A stretch of DNA of 64,000 bases. Source: Sporosarcina sp. 6E9. GTDB taxonomy: Bacteria > Bacillota > Bacilli > Bacillales_A > Planococcaceae. Below, piece after piece: positions 28,142 to 36,483 of the stretch. Made by a program: the position numbers and the translations under genes. The stretch lies in NCBI RefSeq assembly GCF_017921835.1, contig NZ_JAGEMN010000001.1, positions 1,047,874-1,111,873 of the forward strand, read 5' to 3'. How positions within the stretch are numbered: position 1 is the first letter of the stretch; every line of letters starts with the position of its first letter. The notes beneath the pieces are model-generated. The model was not told the DNA's origin. It worked only from the letters and a program-made list of their open reading frames with translations, and did no database searches.

Positions 28142-29068
28142 TATTATTTTCCTCCCTTTTACTTTCAATCTTTCTGTAACCGTTTGAAAGCAGAAAGTAC
28201 ATTATTCCTCTTCCCAATAAATAAAGTATTTCTATCCCATTTCGAGCCATTAAAAGAACTGGAACTGATCAGCATATAACTCGAATATTCTATCATATTT
28301 TTGTTAGGTTCGTCTAAATGGTCATACAGTTAAGAGTTAACGGAATTCCCGTTTAAAAAATAATGTGGAACTGTTGGAATCTAGCTTTTGGTTAGTAATT
28401 TTTACTCACTGATTAATCTCTAGATGCTACTCTTTCTACGTTTCATCTAATATTGTTTGGTTAAGTTTTATAACCATTTTAAATCCATCTCTTTTTTAAA
28501 TCGCATTACGCCCGACATTGGAACTGAATACTCCTTGATGTTTAGACAATTAAAAAAGGCAACCGTTCAGTTGAGTGGTACAAAACATCAAATAAACACA
28601 CTATTAGAGTCCCGACTTCGCATACGAATCGGGCCTTATCCTTTCACCTATGTAACAACGTTTGCGGATGAAACACACCTATTTTAGACACCCTATTGAC
28701 AAGCCTATTAGCGGTATTACATTTTCTACTGTAGATCTGCAAATGTATGTGTTAATACCACTGTTAATTTGTATGTTGAAACACAATGTTACATTTCGTT
28801 ACCCCAATAACATTGTCAATTTCAGTCCACTAAATCTATAAGGCTTACTTAATTAGAACACCAGTAGCAGGCTTAACTATGATGTTACCATATGAATTTA
28901 GGTTGGTTCTTGTTGCTTTCGTCTCTGTATCTATCCTACCATCCTACAAAAACAAGTAAGACTGGCTTTTCCCCGATACCTTTCCCATTGTCTTAAGAGT
29001 CGGCTGATATACCATGGAAATAGGGTGGAGTCACACTTCACACAAATCATCATCCTAAATTTTCAAAC
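28142..29068. other. Non-coding, probably decayed sequence
   Basis: About 930 bp between the decayed gene and the radC terminator. Short open frames on both strands lack ribosome binding sites and recognisable similarity. It reads as degraded DNA at the junction of the defence island and the transfer region. Confidence 0.45.
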
Positions 29069-29095
29069 AAAAAAAGAGCGTAAATTAATACGCCC
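29069..29095 (-). terminator. Terminator after radC
   Basis: GGGCGT/ACGCTC stem followed by CTTTTTTT on the minus strand, 15 bp after the radC stop. Confidence 0.75.
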
Positions 29096-29109
29096 TCCGT
29101 CAAATTTCT

Positions 29110-29772
29110 TTACATATAGCCTTTTTCCTTAAGTGATATAAACTGATGATCCCCAATAATTATATGGTCTAACAGCCCGACCCCCATCATACTACCTGCC
29201 TCAGCCAGTTTTTTCGTCACTTCAATATCTTCCTGTGAAGGATTGGGCTGACCGCTAGGATGATTATGTGCACATATTATAGATGCCGCACTATGTTTCA
29301 CAGCTTCCTTGTACACTTCTCTTGGATGAACTATTGATGAATTTAATGAACCAATGAAGATTGTCTTTTTATGAAGAACATCATTCTTTACATTTAGATA
29401 TAAAACTACGAAATGCTCTTGCGTTAGTGACGTCATTTCTACCATTAGATAAGATGCTACATCTTCCGGAGACCTTATTGTGTAACGCTTTTCATTCTTT
29501 CCAGCATTACGTACTTTTTTTGCTAAAAGCATTCCCGAATGAACCTTCAGGGCTTCATTATGCGTCATGCCTTCCTTTTCCAATTCAGCAACCGTCATTT
29601 CTACTAAACTCCTTATCCCACGACTCGCTAAACGGCCTGTAATTTCAGGAGTTGAAGATGGGCCGATTAAGACAGCTAGGATGTCCTGTAGCTCTATGAC
29701 CGCTTCAGAACCTATTGCATTGTATGTTGCGACTGCTTCACGAGCAGATGTAATATATTTTGTTGTCATCAT
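29110..29772 (-). CDS. radC: RadC/JAB-domain protein
   Basis: 220 residues, starting at the ATG after GGAGAGG. N-terminal helix-hairpin-helix-like part, then the MPN/JAB domain with the metal-binding HNHPSGQPNPSQED motif. RadC-like proteins are common on plasmids and integrative elements; their biochemical activity remains unclear, although anti-restriction and recombination roles have been proposed. It is the last gene of the leading-region-like block. A hairpin region at 29797-29831 precedes it. Confidence 0.88.
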   Translation of the reverse strand: MMTTKYITSAREAVATYNAIGSEAVIELQDILAVLIGPSSTPEITGRLASRGIRSLVEMTVAELEKEGMTHNEALKVHSGMLLAKKVRNAGKNEKRYTIRSPEDVASYLMVEMTSLTQEHFVVLYLNVKNDVLHKKTIFIGSLNSSIVHPREVYKEAVKHSAASIICAHNHPSGQPNPSQEDIEVTKKLAEAGSMMGVGLLDHIIIGDHQFISLKEKGYM

Positions 29773-29796
29773 TTTGATAGTCCTCTCCACACAAAA

Positions 29797-29831
29797 CTAG
29801 CGCCAAGTGGCACTAGCGTTCATGTGCCACT
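29797..29831 (-). promoter_or_regulatory. Mutually exclusive hairpins before radC
   Basis: AGTGGCAC/GTGCCACT (29806-29831) can form an 8-bp stem, while CTAGCGCC/GGCACTAG (29797-29816) can form another that shares the same bases and is followed on the minus strand by TTTTG. Overlapping alternative stems are typical of attenuators, but no ligand or factor is suggested. Confidence 0.4.
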
Positions 29832-29893
29832 CATTCCTTGCCTGGTGGAAGGCTTATTTTTATGTTACAATTAATCTACACTGTTTTAAAGAA

Positions 29894-30256
29894 TCACTTT
29901 TTACGAGACGAGAATCTTCTTGTCTCCTTTTTTTCGCCCATTTTTGCTACAACGGTGTCATCCCAACCCAATTTCTTTAGATTTGAAGCAGTAATGTTTA
30001 ACACTTTCCATGGATTGACACCTTCAAGAACCATGTTCTGTGCTAATTCTTTAAGCCCGTCTTCATTGAAACTCCACGATGCGGATATGCTATAATCCCA
30101 AATCACGTCACCAGTATCAACAGGACCATTTACTTCAACAAATGCTTTCAACTCTGCTTTCATTGCTTTAAGGGCTGATTCAACTCTCTCAATTTCTCTT
30201 CCTAACTTAATTGCATGATCCATACTTTCGATGACTTCAGTTTTTGCAAGTACCAT
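29894..30256 (-). CDS. Unknown 120-residue protein
   Basis: ATG after AGGAGG. N-terminal coiled-coil-like helices (LGREIERVESALKAMKAELK), then a small mixed domain and a basic tail (RRFSSRKK). No family recognised. Second gene after leader copy 1; it overlaps nothing and sits 15 bp after the 82-residue gene, so they are probably co-transcribed. Confidence 0.6.
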   Translation of the reverse strand: MVLAKTEVIESMDHAIKLGREIERVESALKAMKAELKAFVEVNGPVDTGDVIWDYSISASWSFNEDGLKELAQNMVLEGVNPWKVLNITASNLKKLGWDDTVVAKMGEKKETRRFSSRKK

Positions 30257-30271
30257 TATGAACTTCCTCCT

Positions 30272-30520
30272 TTAGATTCCAATATTTCCACTACCAATAA
30301 CTTTTACATCACCGTTTTCAATGGACAAGAAAATATCTTGAATGTCGGTAACCATGTTCAGTTTTCTAACTTCTCCTTTGCCATCAAGTTGGTAGATACC
30401 GCCAAACTTAAATACAAGGAATTTTCTTTCTTTCTTTTCATTCATATAACAGATGAAAGATTTCTTTGTACCTCCCCTTTTAACATCGGAAATTAGACCA
30501 TCTAATTGTTTTCCATCCAT
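30272..30520 (-). CDS. Unknown 82-residue protein
   Basis: Start ATG preceded by ATGGAGTGATTTAA. Beta-rich small protein without membrane segments or recognised motif. It is the first gene downstream of structured leader copy 1 and its terminator, a position similar to recT behind copy 2. Confidence 0.55.
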   Translation of the reverse strand: MDGKQLDGLISDVKRGGTKKSFICYMNEKKERKFLVFKFGGIYQLDGKGEVRKLNMVTDIQDIFLSIENGDVKVIGSGNIGI

Positions 30521-30553
30521 TTAAATCACTCCATTCCCTTGTATTTTTGAAAA

Positions 30554-30785
30554 CAAAAAAAGCCGATCATATCCCGAAGGATTCAATCGACTTTTAATAT
30601 ATATCACGCAAAAATGCGTAAATACCCCATGTGATTACGCCCGAAAGCAATTTTGTGACGTACAATTACATCTACCTAGCTTTTCTCGAAACGAGAATTA
30701 AAAGGCTAAAACATTTGTGTCGTATCTCCTTTTGTATAATGATAAGGTATAACGACTTTCATCAAAATACGATGACTTAAAAACT
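30554..30785 (-). ncRNA. Structured leader copy 1 with terminator
   Basis: A region of about 230 nt, on the minus strand, clearly homologous to 35116-35350. Shared stems (plus coordinates): CATC/GATG at 30760-30773; GTCG/CGAC plus CCTT/AAGG at 30718-30755, which hides an AAAAGGAG ribosome binding site; a CTCG-AAA-CGAG hairpin inside 30678-30710; ACGCA/TGCGT at 30606-30619. It ends in a terminator with a CTTCGG loop at 30554-30596. In this copy the hidden site leads to an ATG followed at once by a stop. Likely a cis-acting RNA or a folded single-stranded promoter. Confidence 0.65.
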
Positions 30786-30864
30786 AATAGAATATAGATT
30801 AATTTTATCAAATCAAAGTAGCAGTCGCAACACTTCGGAAAACTTGAATATAATAAATCAACTG

Positions 30865-31311
30865 CTAATTATACAATAACTCCATTTCCTCTAATGCTTC
30901 TTCCATTGAATTAAATAGTGAATAGTCTTCTGAAGAGCATCCATCCGCTACTAATTCGCCTGCTTTAATAATAATAAACGTCTTTATTAAATGTCCTTTT
31001 CCGTCCTGTATGCTGTTTGCATTTTCTTTACTGAAAAATATATTGTCGTGTATTAAATATACCTCTTTGACACAATTTGATTCAATCGTATTAGACTGCC
31101 ATAGAACTCCATCATGTCTAGCAGCATCTAAAGCAACTTTATAGTTATCACCTTCATAAATCACTTCATCTTTTAACTCATTATAGATTCGTAAACCATA
31201 GTTTCCCGTACTTGTTGATAGCTTCACAAATTCTGGAATAAATAAACTATTATGCATTTTACCATCATCTAAACTTTGTAAGTGATTCATAAAATCTTTA
31301 ATAACCTTCAT
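30865..31311 (-). CDS. Unknown 148-residue protein
   Basis: ATG start behind an AAAGGTGATG-type site. Soluble, with a conserved-looking middle (YGLRIYNELKDEVIYEGDNY) and acidic C-terminus. No family recognised. It lies between the Cas4-like nuclease gene and leader copy 1, with gaps of about 240 bp before and 80 bp after. Confidence 0.55.
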   Translation of the reverse strand: MKVIKDFMNHLQSLDDGKMHNSLFIPEFVKLSTSTGNYGLRIYNELKDEVIYEGDNYKVALDAARHDGVLWQSNTIESNCVKEVYLIHDNIFFSKENANSIQDGKGHLIKTFIIIKAGELVADGCSSEDYSLFNSMEEALEEMELLYN

Positions 31312-31555
31312 AGTATCATCACCTTTTTCATTTAATATTTAATTGTACTTTAACACTTTTCTCCAAATAGTCTTGAATGACCAAACTTAAATTATTACAA
31401 GTCTATAATATATAGAATCCATTTGATACCGCAATTATAACATAAGCTCCAAAGAATCTTAGTAACTCCTCAAAAATGTTTATCATTAGGGAATAAACAA
31501 TATTGTAAATAGAGTTTTCATAGTATCAAAAAAATAGTATTACCTATGTAATTCC

Positions 31556-32263
31556 CTAATAATAACAACTGAACTTGCGATAGCATTCAATGACAAACGG
31601 GCAATGCCTACAATAGCTAGAAGGTGTTGATGGGAACAACTTTTCCGCTTCTTCTGGTAATAAGTCTAAGGTCTCCCGCTTGGAATTGATTTCATTCGCA
31701 ACACTTAAAGCCCACTGCCTTGACCTATCCATATCTAACTGATTAAAAACGTGTTTGCTCGCTCTTCTGAATCGAAGAAAATATAAGTTGCCTTCAACCT
31801 CTGTTCTGTTCTTTAATTGACCAATAGCCCACGCATACAGTCCTATTTGATGATTGTCCCGAACATCGTATCTCACACGATTCGTTTTCCAATCAAATAT
31901 TTTACTTCCATCTGGTGAAACAAGATCAATATACCCTTGCAACATCGGGGCTGAATCTTCATCGGATAAAGGTAGTTGAAAATGAATCTCCGTTTCACCC
32001 ATGTCCTCTTTAATCGGTGCATGACTAACCAACTCTGACAGTTCATCCATTGTCACTTCCGGATGAAATTCAGCTTCAATCATCCCGTTTAAAACAGCTT
32101 CTGAATGAGATACCCCATTAATTTTATCTTCGACTGCTTTATGGACCCCCTTACCCAAAGCTAAAGGATAGGTGGTCGGTTCTTCATATCCCTCGATATA
32201 TTTCTTAAAGAATCGATAAGGACAGGTTGTGTAAAGATTTAAACGTGAAAAAGAGTAAATCAA
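31556..32263 (-). CDS. Cas4/AddB-like PD-(D/E)XK nuclease
   Basis: 235 residues from a TTG that follows AAAGGAG at 8 nt. FSRLNLYTTCPYRFFKKYI opens the domain with the first cysteine; nuclease residues are in GKGVHKAVE, GYIDLVSPDG and KIFDWKTN (Asp and DxK); CRHCPFVIEC near the C-terminus provides three more cysteines, so a 4Fe-4S cluster of the Cas4/AddB type is likely. Encoded after SSB and the RecT-like protein, it could supply the exonuclease of a RecE/RecT-like recombination pair. It is not linked to any CRISPR array. Confidence 0.8.
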   Translation of the reverse strand: MIYSFSRLNLYTTCPYRFFKKYIEGYEEPTTYPLALGKGVHKAVEDKINGVSHSEAVLNGMIEAEFHPEVTMDELSELVSHAPIKEDMGETEIHFQLPLSDEDSAPMLQGYIDLVSPDGSKIFDWKTNRVRYDVRDNHQIGLYAWAIGQLKNRTEVEGNLYFLRFRRASKHVFNQLDMDRSRQWALSVANEINSKRETLDLLPEEAEKLFPSTPSSYCRHCPFVIECYRKFSCYY

Positions 32264-32301
32264 TATGATCTCTCCTTTCTTCTTTTTGTTTCCCAATAAT
32301 T

Positions 32302-32340
32302 AAAAGGAGGCTGGATGCCCAATCTCCTTTCATTAAATCT
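32302..32340 (-). terminator. Terminator-like hairpin between ssb and nuclease gene
   Basis: AAAGGAG/CTCCTTT stem with an inner TGG/CCA pair, followed on the minus strand by TTTTAATTATT. It lies inside an otherwise co-directional gene group. Confidence 0.45.
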
Positions 32341-32346
32341 TACGCT

Positions 32347-32820
32347 TTAAAACGGCAGTTCATCATCGCTTACGGCAATGGAACCTCCACTCGTTTCGAA
32401 GTGATTACTATTTTGATTTTGAGTATTACTGGTACCACCATAAGGATTCGGTTGTTTCTGATAGCCCTCCTGTCCTTGCTGTTGTTGATTGCCGTGACCT
32501 TGAGGTTTTGGATCTAGAAACTGTACAAAGTCAGCTACAACCTCTGTAACATATATTCGATCCCCTTTATCATTTTCATAATGACGACTATTGATTCTTC
32601 CACTCACAGCGGCCTGACTACCTTTTTTAAGGAAGTTTGCCGCATTTTCGGCAGGCTTCCTCCAAACCTGTACCATGATGAAATCCGCTTCATTTTCACC
32701 ATTAGCATTTTTAAACGGACGATTCACAGCTAATGTAAAATTGCAAACAGCAACACCGCTTTGTGTAAATTTAAGTGTTGGTTCTTTTGTTAAACGTCCT
32801 ACTAAGCTCACGTTATTCAT
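32347..32820 (-). CDS. ssb: Single-stranded DNA-binding protein
   Basis: 157 residues from the ATG after AAAAGGAG. OB-fold domain (MNNVSLVGRLTKEP to VVADFVQFL, residues 1-105), a Gln/Gly/Asn-rich linker and the acidic tip DDELPF that recruits repair proteins. A plasmid-borne SSB coats the incoming strand during conjugation and supports replication. It sits in the recombination block. Confidence 0.95.
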   Translation of the reverse strand: MNNVSLVGRLTKEPTLKFTQSGVAVCNFTLAVNRPFKNANGENEADFIMVQVWRKPAENAANFLKKGSQAAVSGRINSRHYENDKGDRIYVTEVVADFVQFLDPKPQGHGNQQQQGQEGYQKQPNPYGGTSNTQNQNSNHFETSGGSIAVSDDELPF

Positions 32821-32892
32821 AATTTTCTCCTTTTCTCGTAACTGATTTACAGTCACGTCCCTATTTCTCCTCCGTATAGGGTTACGGATATT

Positions 32893-33678
32893 TTAATTAG
32901 CGAAAGACAGTTTGTCATTCATGATTGATTCCTTTTTGTGAGTACCTTTTTTGGGCGTTTGCGTTTCTTCCATTACTAGCATGTGATAAAGAAAAACGAC
33001 GTTATACACGACTTTATCCATTCCGAAGTCATAGGTTGATAGCGATACTTTCCACGCTGCCCGCCCTATATTTGTGCCTTCTTTAGCCCAGCCAGAACGT
33101 TCCTCTTCATCTTTCACGTATTCAGCCAACAGTCGATTGAACAACAAGTATATTTGCGTTTCATGACATGACCGAATCACATATTGAAGAAGTTCATTTT
33201 GCCGGTCCGCTTGATTTTCAATGTGAGCAATCACCATAAACAAGGCAAAGTGTTTTACCAACTCTTCATGCTCATAACTTTTCCAATCTCTCAAAACCGA
33301 CTCTCGATTCTTTTTAAAATCGTGACGGCCTTTTCGTTTGTATTCAGCCCATCCGATTAACCGAAGTTGACGTGCATTCAAACTTTCGGCTGGATGTACA
33401 GGTTTCTTCCTTTTACCAAAGTATTTTTCACGCACTTCGTTGTAAGGAAGACCTGACAACTTTGCTTCGAAGTCTATGACACCACCGGAAACACCGCAAT
33501 ACCAACATTTATATACTTGATCTTGTGTATTTAAAGATAGATAAAACTTATGACCTTTACCGGGCCGATTATCCGCTTCGCAAAATGTACATTTGCAAAG
33601 CGTTTCTTTTTTACCGTGATACCGGGGATTGAACGTTAGTCCATATTCCTCGGCAACTTTTAAGATCTCTGGGAGCAT
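32893..33678 (-). CDS. Primase-like zinc-finger (CHC2-type) protein
   Basis: 261 residues using the second of two possible starts, 9 nt after AAAGGAG. The N-terminal 80 residues carry a zinc finger (CKCTFC and CWYCG) in a DnaG/CHC2-like context (KFYLSLNTQDQVYKCW, GGVIDFEAKLSG). No TOPRIM catalytic domain is visible in the helical remainder, so it is not a complete DnaG. It may bind single-stranded DNA and help priming on the transferred strand. It nearly overlaps the recT stop. Confidence 0.65.
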   Translation of the reverse strand: MLPEILKVAEEYGLTFNPRYHGKKETLCKCTFCEADNRPGKGHKFYLSLNTQDQVYKCWYCGVSGGVIDFEAKLSGLPYNEVREKYFGKRKKPVHPAESLNARQLRLIGWAEYKRKGRHDFKKNRESVLRDWKSYEHEELVKHFALFMVIAHIENQADRQNELLQYVIRSCHETQIYLLFNRLLAEYVKDEEERSGWAKEGTNIGRAAWKVSLSTYDFGMDKVVYNVVFLYHMLVMEETQTPKKGTHKKESIMNDKLSFAN

Positions 33679-33680
33679 AT

Positions 33681-34961
33681 TCAAGCACTCCTTTTATCTG
33701 CATCTTCCAATTTCACGAAAAACGTGAATCCATTTTCGATTCGAGTCTCCATTGCAAATTCGCTGCCTTTGGAAAGATGCTTCGTTTTTTCAACCGCTTC
33801 TTGACCTTGTGCAAAAACCATAGATTGCTTATTATCCGCAATGTTTTTTACATACATTTTTGCGAAAGCTACGCCAGCTGGTGTTGTACCTGGTTCGTAT
33901 TTTTCCATAATGAATGCTTCTAGTGGTTCAGCAGAATCAGAAACTAATTGCTCTTCCTTTGGAATAGGTTTTGTTTGTTCGGGCGCTGATTCAACTTGAA
34001 TATTTTGCTCGTCCGTTTGAATCAGAGTGAACGTTTCAAGAAAATTAAAGCCACTTTCATTTTTGATCACCATTGATAATTCTGCTCCCAATTGAACATA
34101 AGTCAGAGAATCGATTGTTTCTTCGTTCTCTTTTACCAAAACAAGACTTACTTCATTGCTTGCTTTGTTCATTACATTCAATTTTGCAAACGGAACATTT
34201 TGTGGACTTACGCCTTTTTCAAAACTTTGTAGGATGAATACCCCTTCGACAGCGTTTTCCTTTGGCTGTTGAGCAGGTGCTACTGGAGTTTGTTGCTGCT
34301 CAGCCACTTCGGTTTGTTTTTCTCGGGCTGGATTAGACTGGTTCGGAATGTCTGCATTTCCACTATTACCGTTATCGTTTTCTTCGAGCGACATTTCTTC
34401 ACGAGTGTACAAACCACCCAGCGGGAACTGACGACGAAGGACGAAGACTTCAGCTATTTTCTGGATCATAGCCGAGGGCATTTTATCCCAAACGTTTTTA
34501 TTGTTATACCGCGAGTTAATTTCTCCTGAATTCGCTTGAAAGTATTCTTGAAAATCTACGAATACGGCTACAGGTCTAAAACGTTTATGATGCATCACTG
34601 CATAGGCACCAAGGATAGGGCCACGTTTCTGACCGAATTCATGTCGAACACTTCCTTCTGAAGGGATAAACTCGAATGTATCTCCCTCTCGAACCACGTT
34701 AGCGTTGGGAGGCCCTACATAGCCTTCTTGTGTAGTAGCTACACGAAGCAACCCGTCACGAGTAGTAATGAAAGATGTATTCGGTCCATTCTTCGTTTCA
34801 TAACGTTGAAAAACGATGTCACCAAGCAGAGGATTCAGGCCAAACGTTTCACACACTTCAATAAAATGGTTCGCCTCTTCTTGTGTTCCTTTTGCTGGCT
34901 GAACAAATCGATTCCAAATCAACGACTTCTGTTCGTTTGTAAACGTCAATACTTTTTCCAC
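33681..34961 (-). CDS. recT: RecT-family annealing protein with duplicated C-terminal domains
   Basis: 426 residues, GTG start after AAAGGAG. Residues 1-190 match the RecT/Bet single-strand annealing fold (GLNPLLGDIVFQRYE, TTRDGLLRVA, KMPSAMIQKIAEVFVLRRQFP). After a Gln/Pro-rich linker come two diverged tandem copies of a domain of about 85 residues, each starting with FILQSFEKGVSPQNVPFAKL or FIMEKYEPGTTPAGVAFAKM and ending in FNF/FTFF segments. The usual length of RecT is about 270, so the tail is an addition, possibly OB-like and for protein or DNA contacts. First gene behind leader copy 2. Confidence 0.8.
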   Translation of the reverse strand: MEKVLTFTNEQKSLIWNRFVQPAKGTQEEANHFIEVCETFGLNPLLGDIVFQRYETKNGPNTSFITTRDGLLRVATTQEGYVGPPNANVVREGDTFEFIPSEGSVRHEFGQKRGPILGAYAVMHHKRFRPVAVFVDFQEYFQANSGEINSRYNNKNVWDKMPSAMIQKIAEVFVLRRQFPLGGLYTREEMSLEENDNGNSGNADIPNQSNPAREKQTEVAEQQQTPVAPAQQPKENAVEGVFILQSFEKGVSPQNVPFAKLNVMNKASNEVSLVLVKENEETIDSLTYVQLGAELSMVIKNESGFNFLETFTLIQTDEQNIQVESAPEQTKPIPKEEQLVSDSAEPLEAFIMEKYEPGTTPAGVAFAKMYVKNIADNKQSMVFAQGQEAVEKTKHLSKGSEFAMETRIENGFTFFVKLEDADKRSA

Positions 34962-34993
34962 TTAAACCATCTCCTTTTGTATTTTTAATAAAT

Positions 34994-35033
34994 AAAAAAA
35001 CCGATTTCACCCATAAGGGATCAATCGACTTTT
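34994..35033 (-). terminator. Second tandem terminator before recT
   Basis: AAGTCGATTGATCCC and GGGTGAAATCGG arms with a TTAT loop and T7 on the minus strand. The sequence is a diverged copy of the terminator of leader copy 2, about 120 bp upstream of it in plus coordinates. Between them is an AAAGGAG followed by very short open frames. Confidence 0.75.
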
Positions 35034-35115
35034 ATGTAACCCATTGCAACAGATAACGAAAGTTGTTTTGTTTTCATATCATTTCATTGCAGCACTCCTT
35101 TCAAATTTTTAAAAT

Positions 35116-35350
35116 AAAAAAAGCCGATGTCACCCGTAGCGGGATCAATCGGCTTTTAAAATATATATCACGCAAATAATGCGTAAGTATCTAGTGTGCG
35201 AAGAGCAGTTTTGTGACGTAATTCGTCTGCCTAACATTTCTCAAAGAGTCTGAAAATACAAAGGCTAAACATTTGTGTCGAATCTCCTTTAGTAATGAAA
35301 CAAAGGCTTAACGACTTTCACCTATGAAAAATGGTGACGTGAAAACTAAT
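35116..35350 (-). ncRNA. Structured leader copy 2 with terminator
   Basis: Homologous to 30554-30785. Stems (plus coordinates): CACC/GGTG at 35320-35335; GTCG/CGAC plus CCTTT/AAAGG at 35277-35315 around an AAAGGAG; CTC-AAA-GAG inside GCCT/AGGC at 35228-35266; ACGCA/TGCGT at 35170-35184; terminator 35116-35157. The hidden site precedes ATG and a possible 13-codon peptide (MFSLCIFRLFEKC). Several arms differ from copy 1 by paired changes (CACC/GGTG against CATC/GATG), which supports structure. Confidence 0.68.
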
Positions 35351-35505
35351 GAAATATGTATATATTATATCCAATTCAAAAGTATTCCGCAATTGAATGG
35401 AAATATACCCTTCCATTTTGGGGTTGATAAGCAAATCTTATATAATTAAACTGTTTAAATTTAACCTTTCACTTATACTTATAATAAGCGATTGGGGGGA
35501 TTTGC

Positions 35506-36285
35506 ATGGTAAGTATACAACGGAGGCTTCACAATAGTAAAAAAGCATTAAGAGAATTTGATAATTTAGTTGAAAACACTTCAAATGTTTTACTTATTCA
35601 TTATTCGAGCGAGAGTTTTTACGATAAAGCAGATGGAAGAAGTGCTCGTATTACTTCAATTGCAGTTAGATCTTTTAATACTGGTCAATCGGAAAGTTTT
35701 TCTATTCATAAAACAGCTGAAAAAGAGGATTTGTTAAGTGGAATTGAAGCGCATTACGACAAACTAGAAAAAATTATGCTCCAAGACTTCTTCAAGTTTT
35801 TAAAAGCTCATTTAAAATTCAAGTGGATTCATTGGAATATGAGGGATATGGGTTTTGGCTTTCAAGCAATAAATCATAGATTTGACGTTTTAGGGGGAAA
35901 GCCAACGAGTATACCAGATGAAAACAAATTTGATTTAGCCGATAAACTAAAAACTATTTTCGGACAAGATTATATCGATCATCCCAGACTTGAAAAAATA
36001 GCAAAGAAAAATGACATTTCAATGAAAGATTTTATGAATGGCGTAGAAGAAGTTGCTGCTTTTGAAAATAAAGAATACGTAAAGTTGCATCATTCGACTT
36101 TAAGAAAGGTTAATGTAATGCATTCAATTGCGGAGAAGATGATTGAGAGAAGCCTTAAAACTGAAACCAAATGGTATAAAAAATATGGCCTTACTCCACA
36201 GGGAATATTCGAAGCAATAAGAGAAAATTGGTTATTTAATTTAATAATCTTTTTACTAGGTATTTTTTCCGCCAAGATTTTGTAG
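35506..36285 (+). CDS. Unknown protein with C-terminal membrane helix
   Basis: 259 residues, ATG after TTGGGGGG, the only plus-strand gene in the transfer region. A soluble N-terminal domain (VLLIHYSSESFYDKADGRS, ARITSIAVRSF, FKWIHWNMRDMGFGF) has the strand/helix rhythm of an RNase H-like fold, but catalytic residues cannot be assigned. The last 20 residues are a hydrophobic helix (FNLIIFLLGIFSAKIL). Single-gene expression from its own promoter and a membrane tail fit a cargo effector, for example defence or exclusion. This is inference. Confidence 0.55.
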   Translation: MVSIQRRLHNSKKALREFDNLVENTSNVLLIHYSSESFYDKADGRSARITSIAVRSFNTGQSESFSIHKTAEKEDLLSGIEAHYDKLEKIMLQDFFKFLKAHLKFKWIHWNMRDMGFGFQAINHRFDVLGGKPTSIPDENKFDLADKLKTIFGQDYIDHPRLEKIAKKNDISMKDFMNGVEEVAAFENKEYVKLHHSTLRKVNVMHSIAEKMIERSLKTETKWYKKYGLTPQGIFEAIRENWLFNLIIFLLGIFSAKIL

Positions 36286-36383
36286 ATAATAAAACAATTG
36301 CAAACTATTTTTCAGTCACTAAAATGATAAAACAATACTTCCAGCGTGCCAAGCCATGATTTTATTCCTTGGATTAAAGTGTA

Positions 36384-36440
36384 TAACCCCTTGTGAAATC
36401 CAATTGAAGATTTAATTGCTTTCTTACAAGGGGTTTCTTG
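36384..36440. terminator. Hairpin between convergent genes
   Basis: AACCCCTTGTGAAA and TTTCTTACAAGGGGTT arms with a loop of about 24 nt, between the plus-strand gene and the end of the minus-strand transfer operon; probably bidirectional termination. Confidence 0.6.
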
Positions 36441-36483
36441 CCTCTTTCTACGTTTGTATTATTTTTTGTTCCATACATCATCA

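Noticed and set aside
28457-28687. 76-codon plus-strand ORF
   Set aside because: No ribosome binding site or family resemblance; surrounded by decayed sequence.
30865-31311. Anti-restriction (ArdA) assignment for the leading-region protein
   Set aside because: Acidic and small, but no ArdA motif could be seen; left as unknown.
29110-34961. Prophage origin for RecT, SSB and RadC
   Set aside because: No capsid, tail, terminase or lysis genes; the genes adjoin a complete conjugation cluster and a ParMR system.
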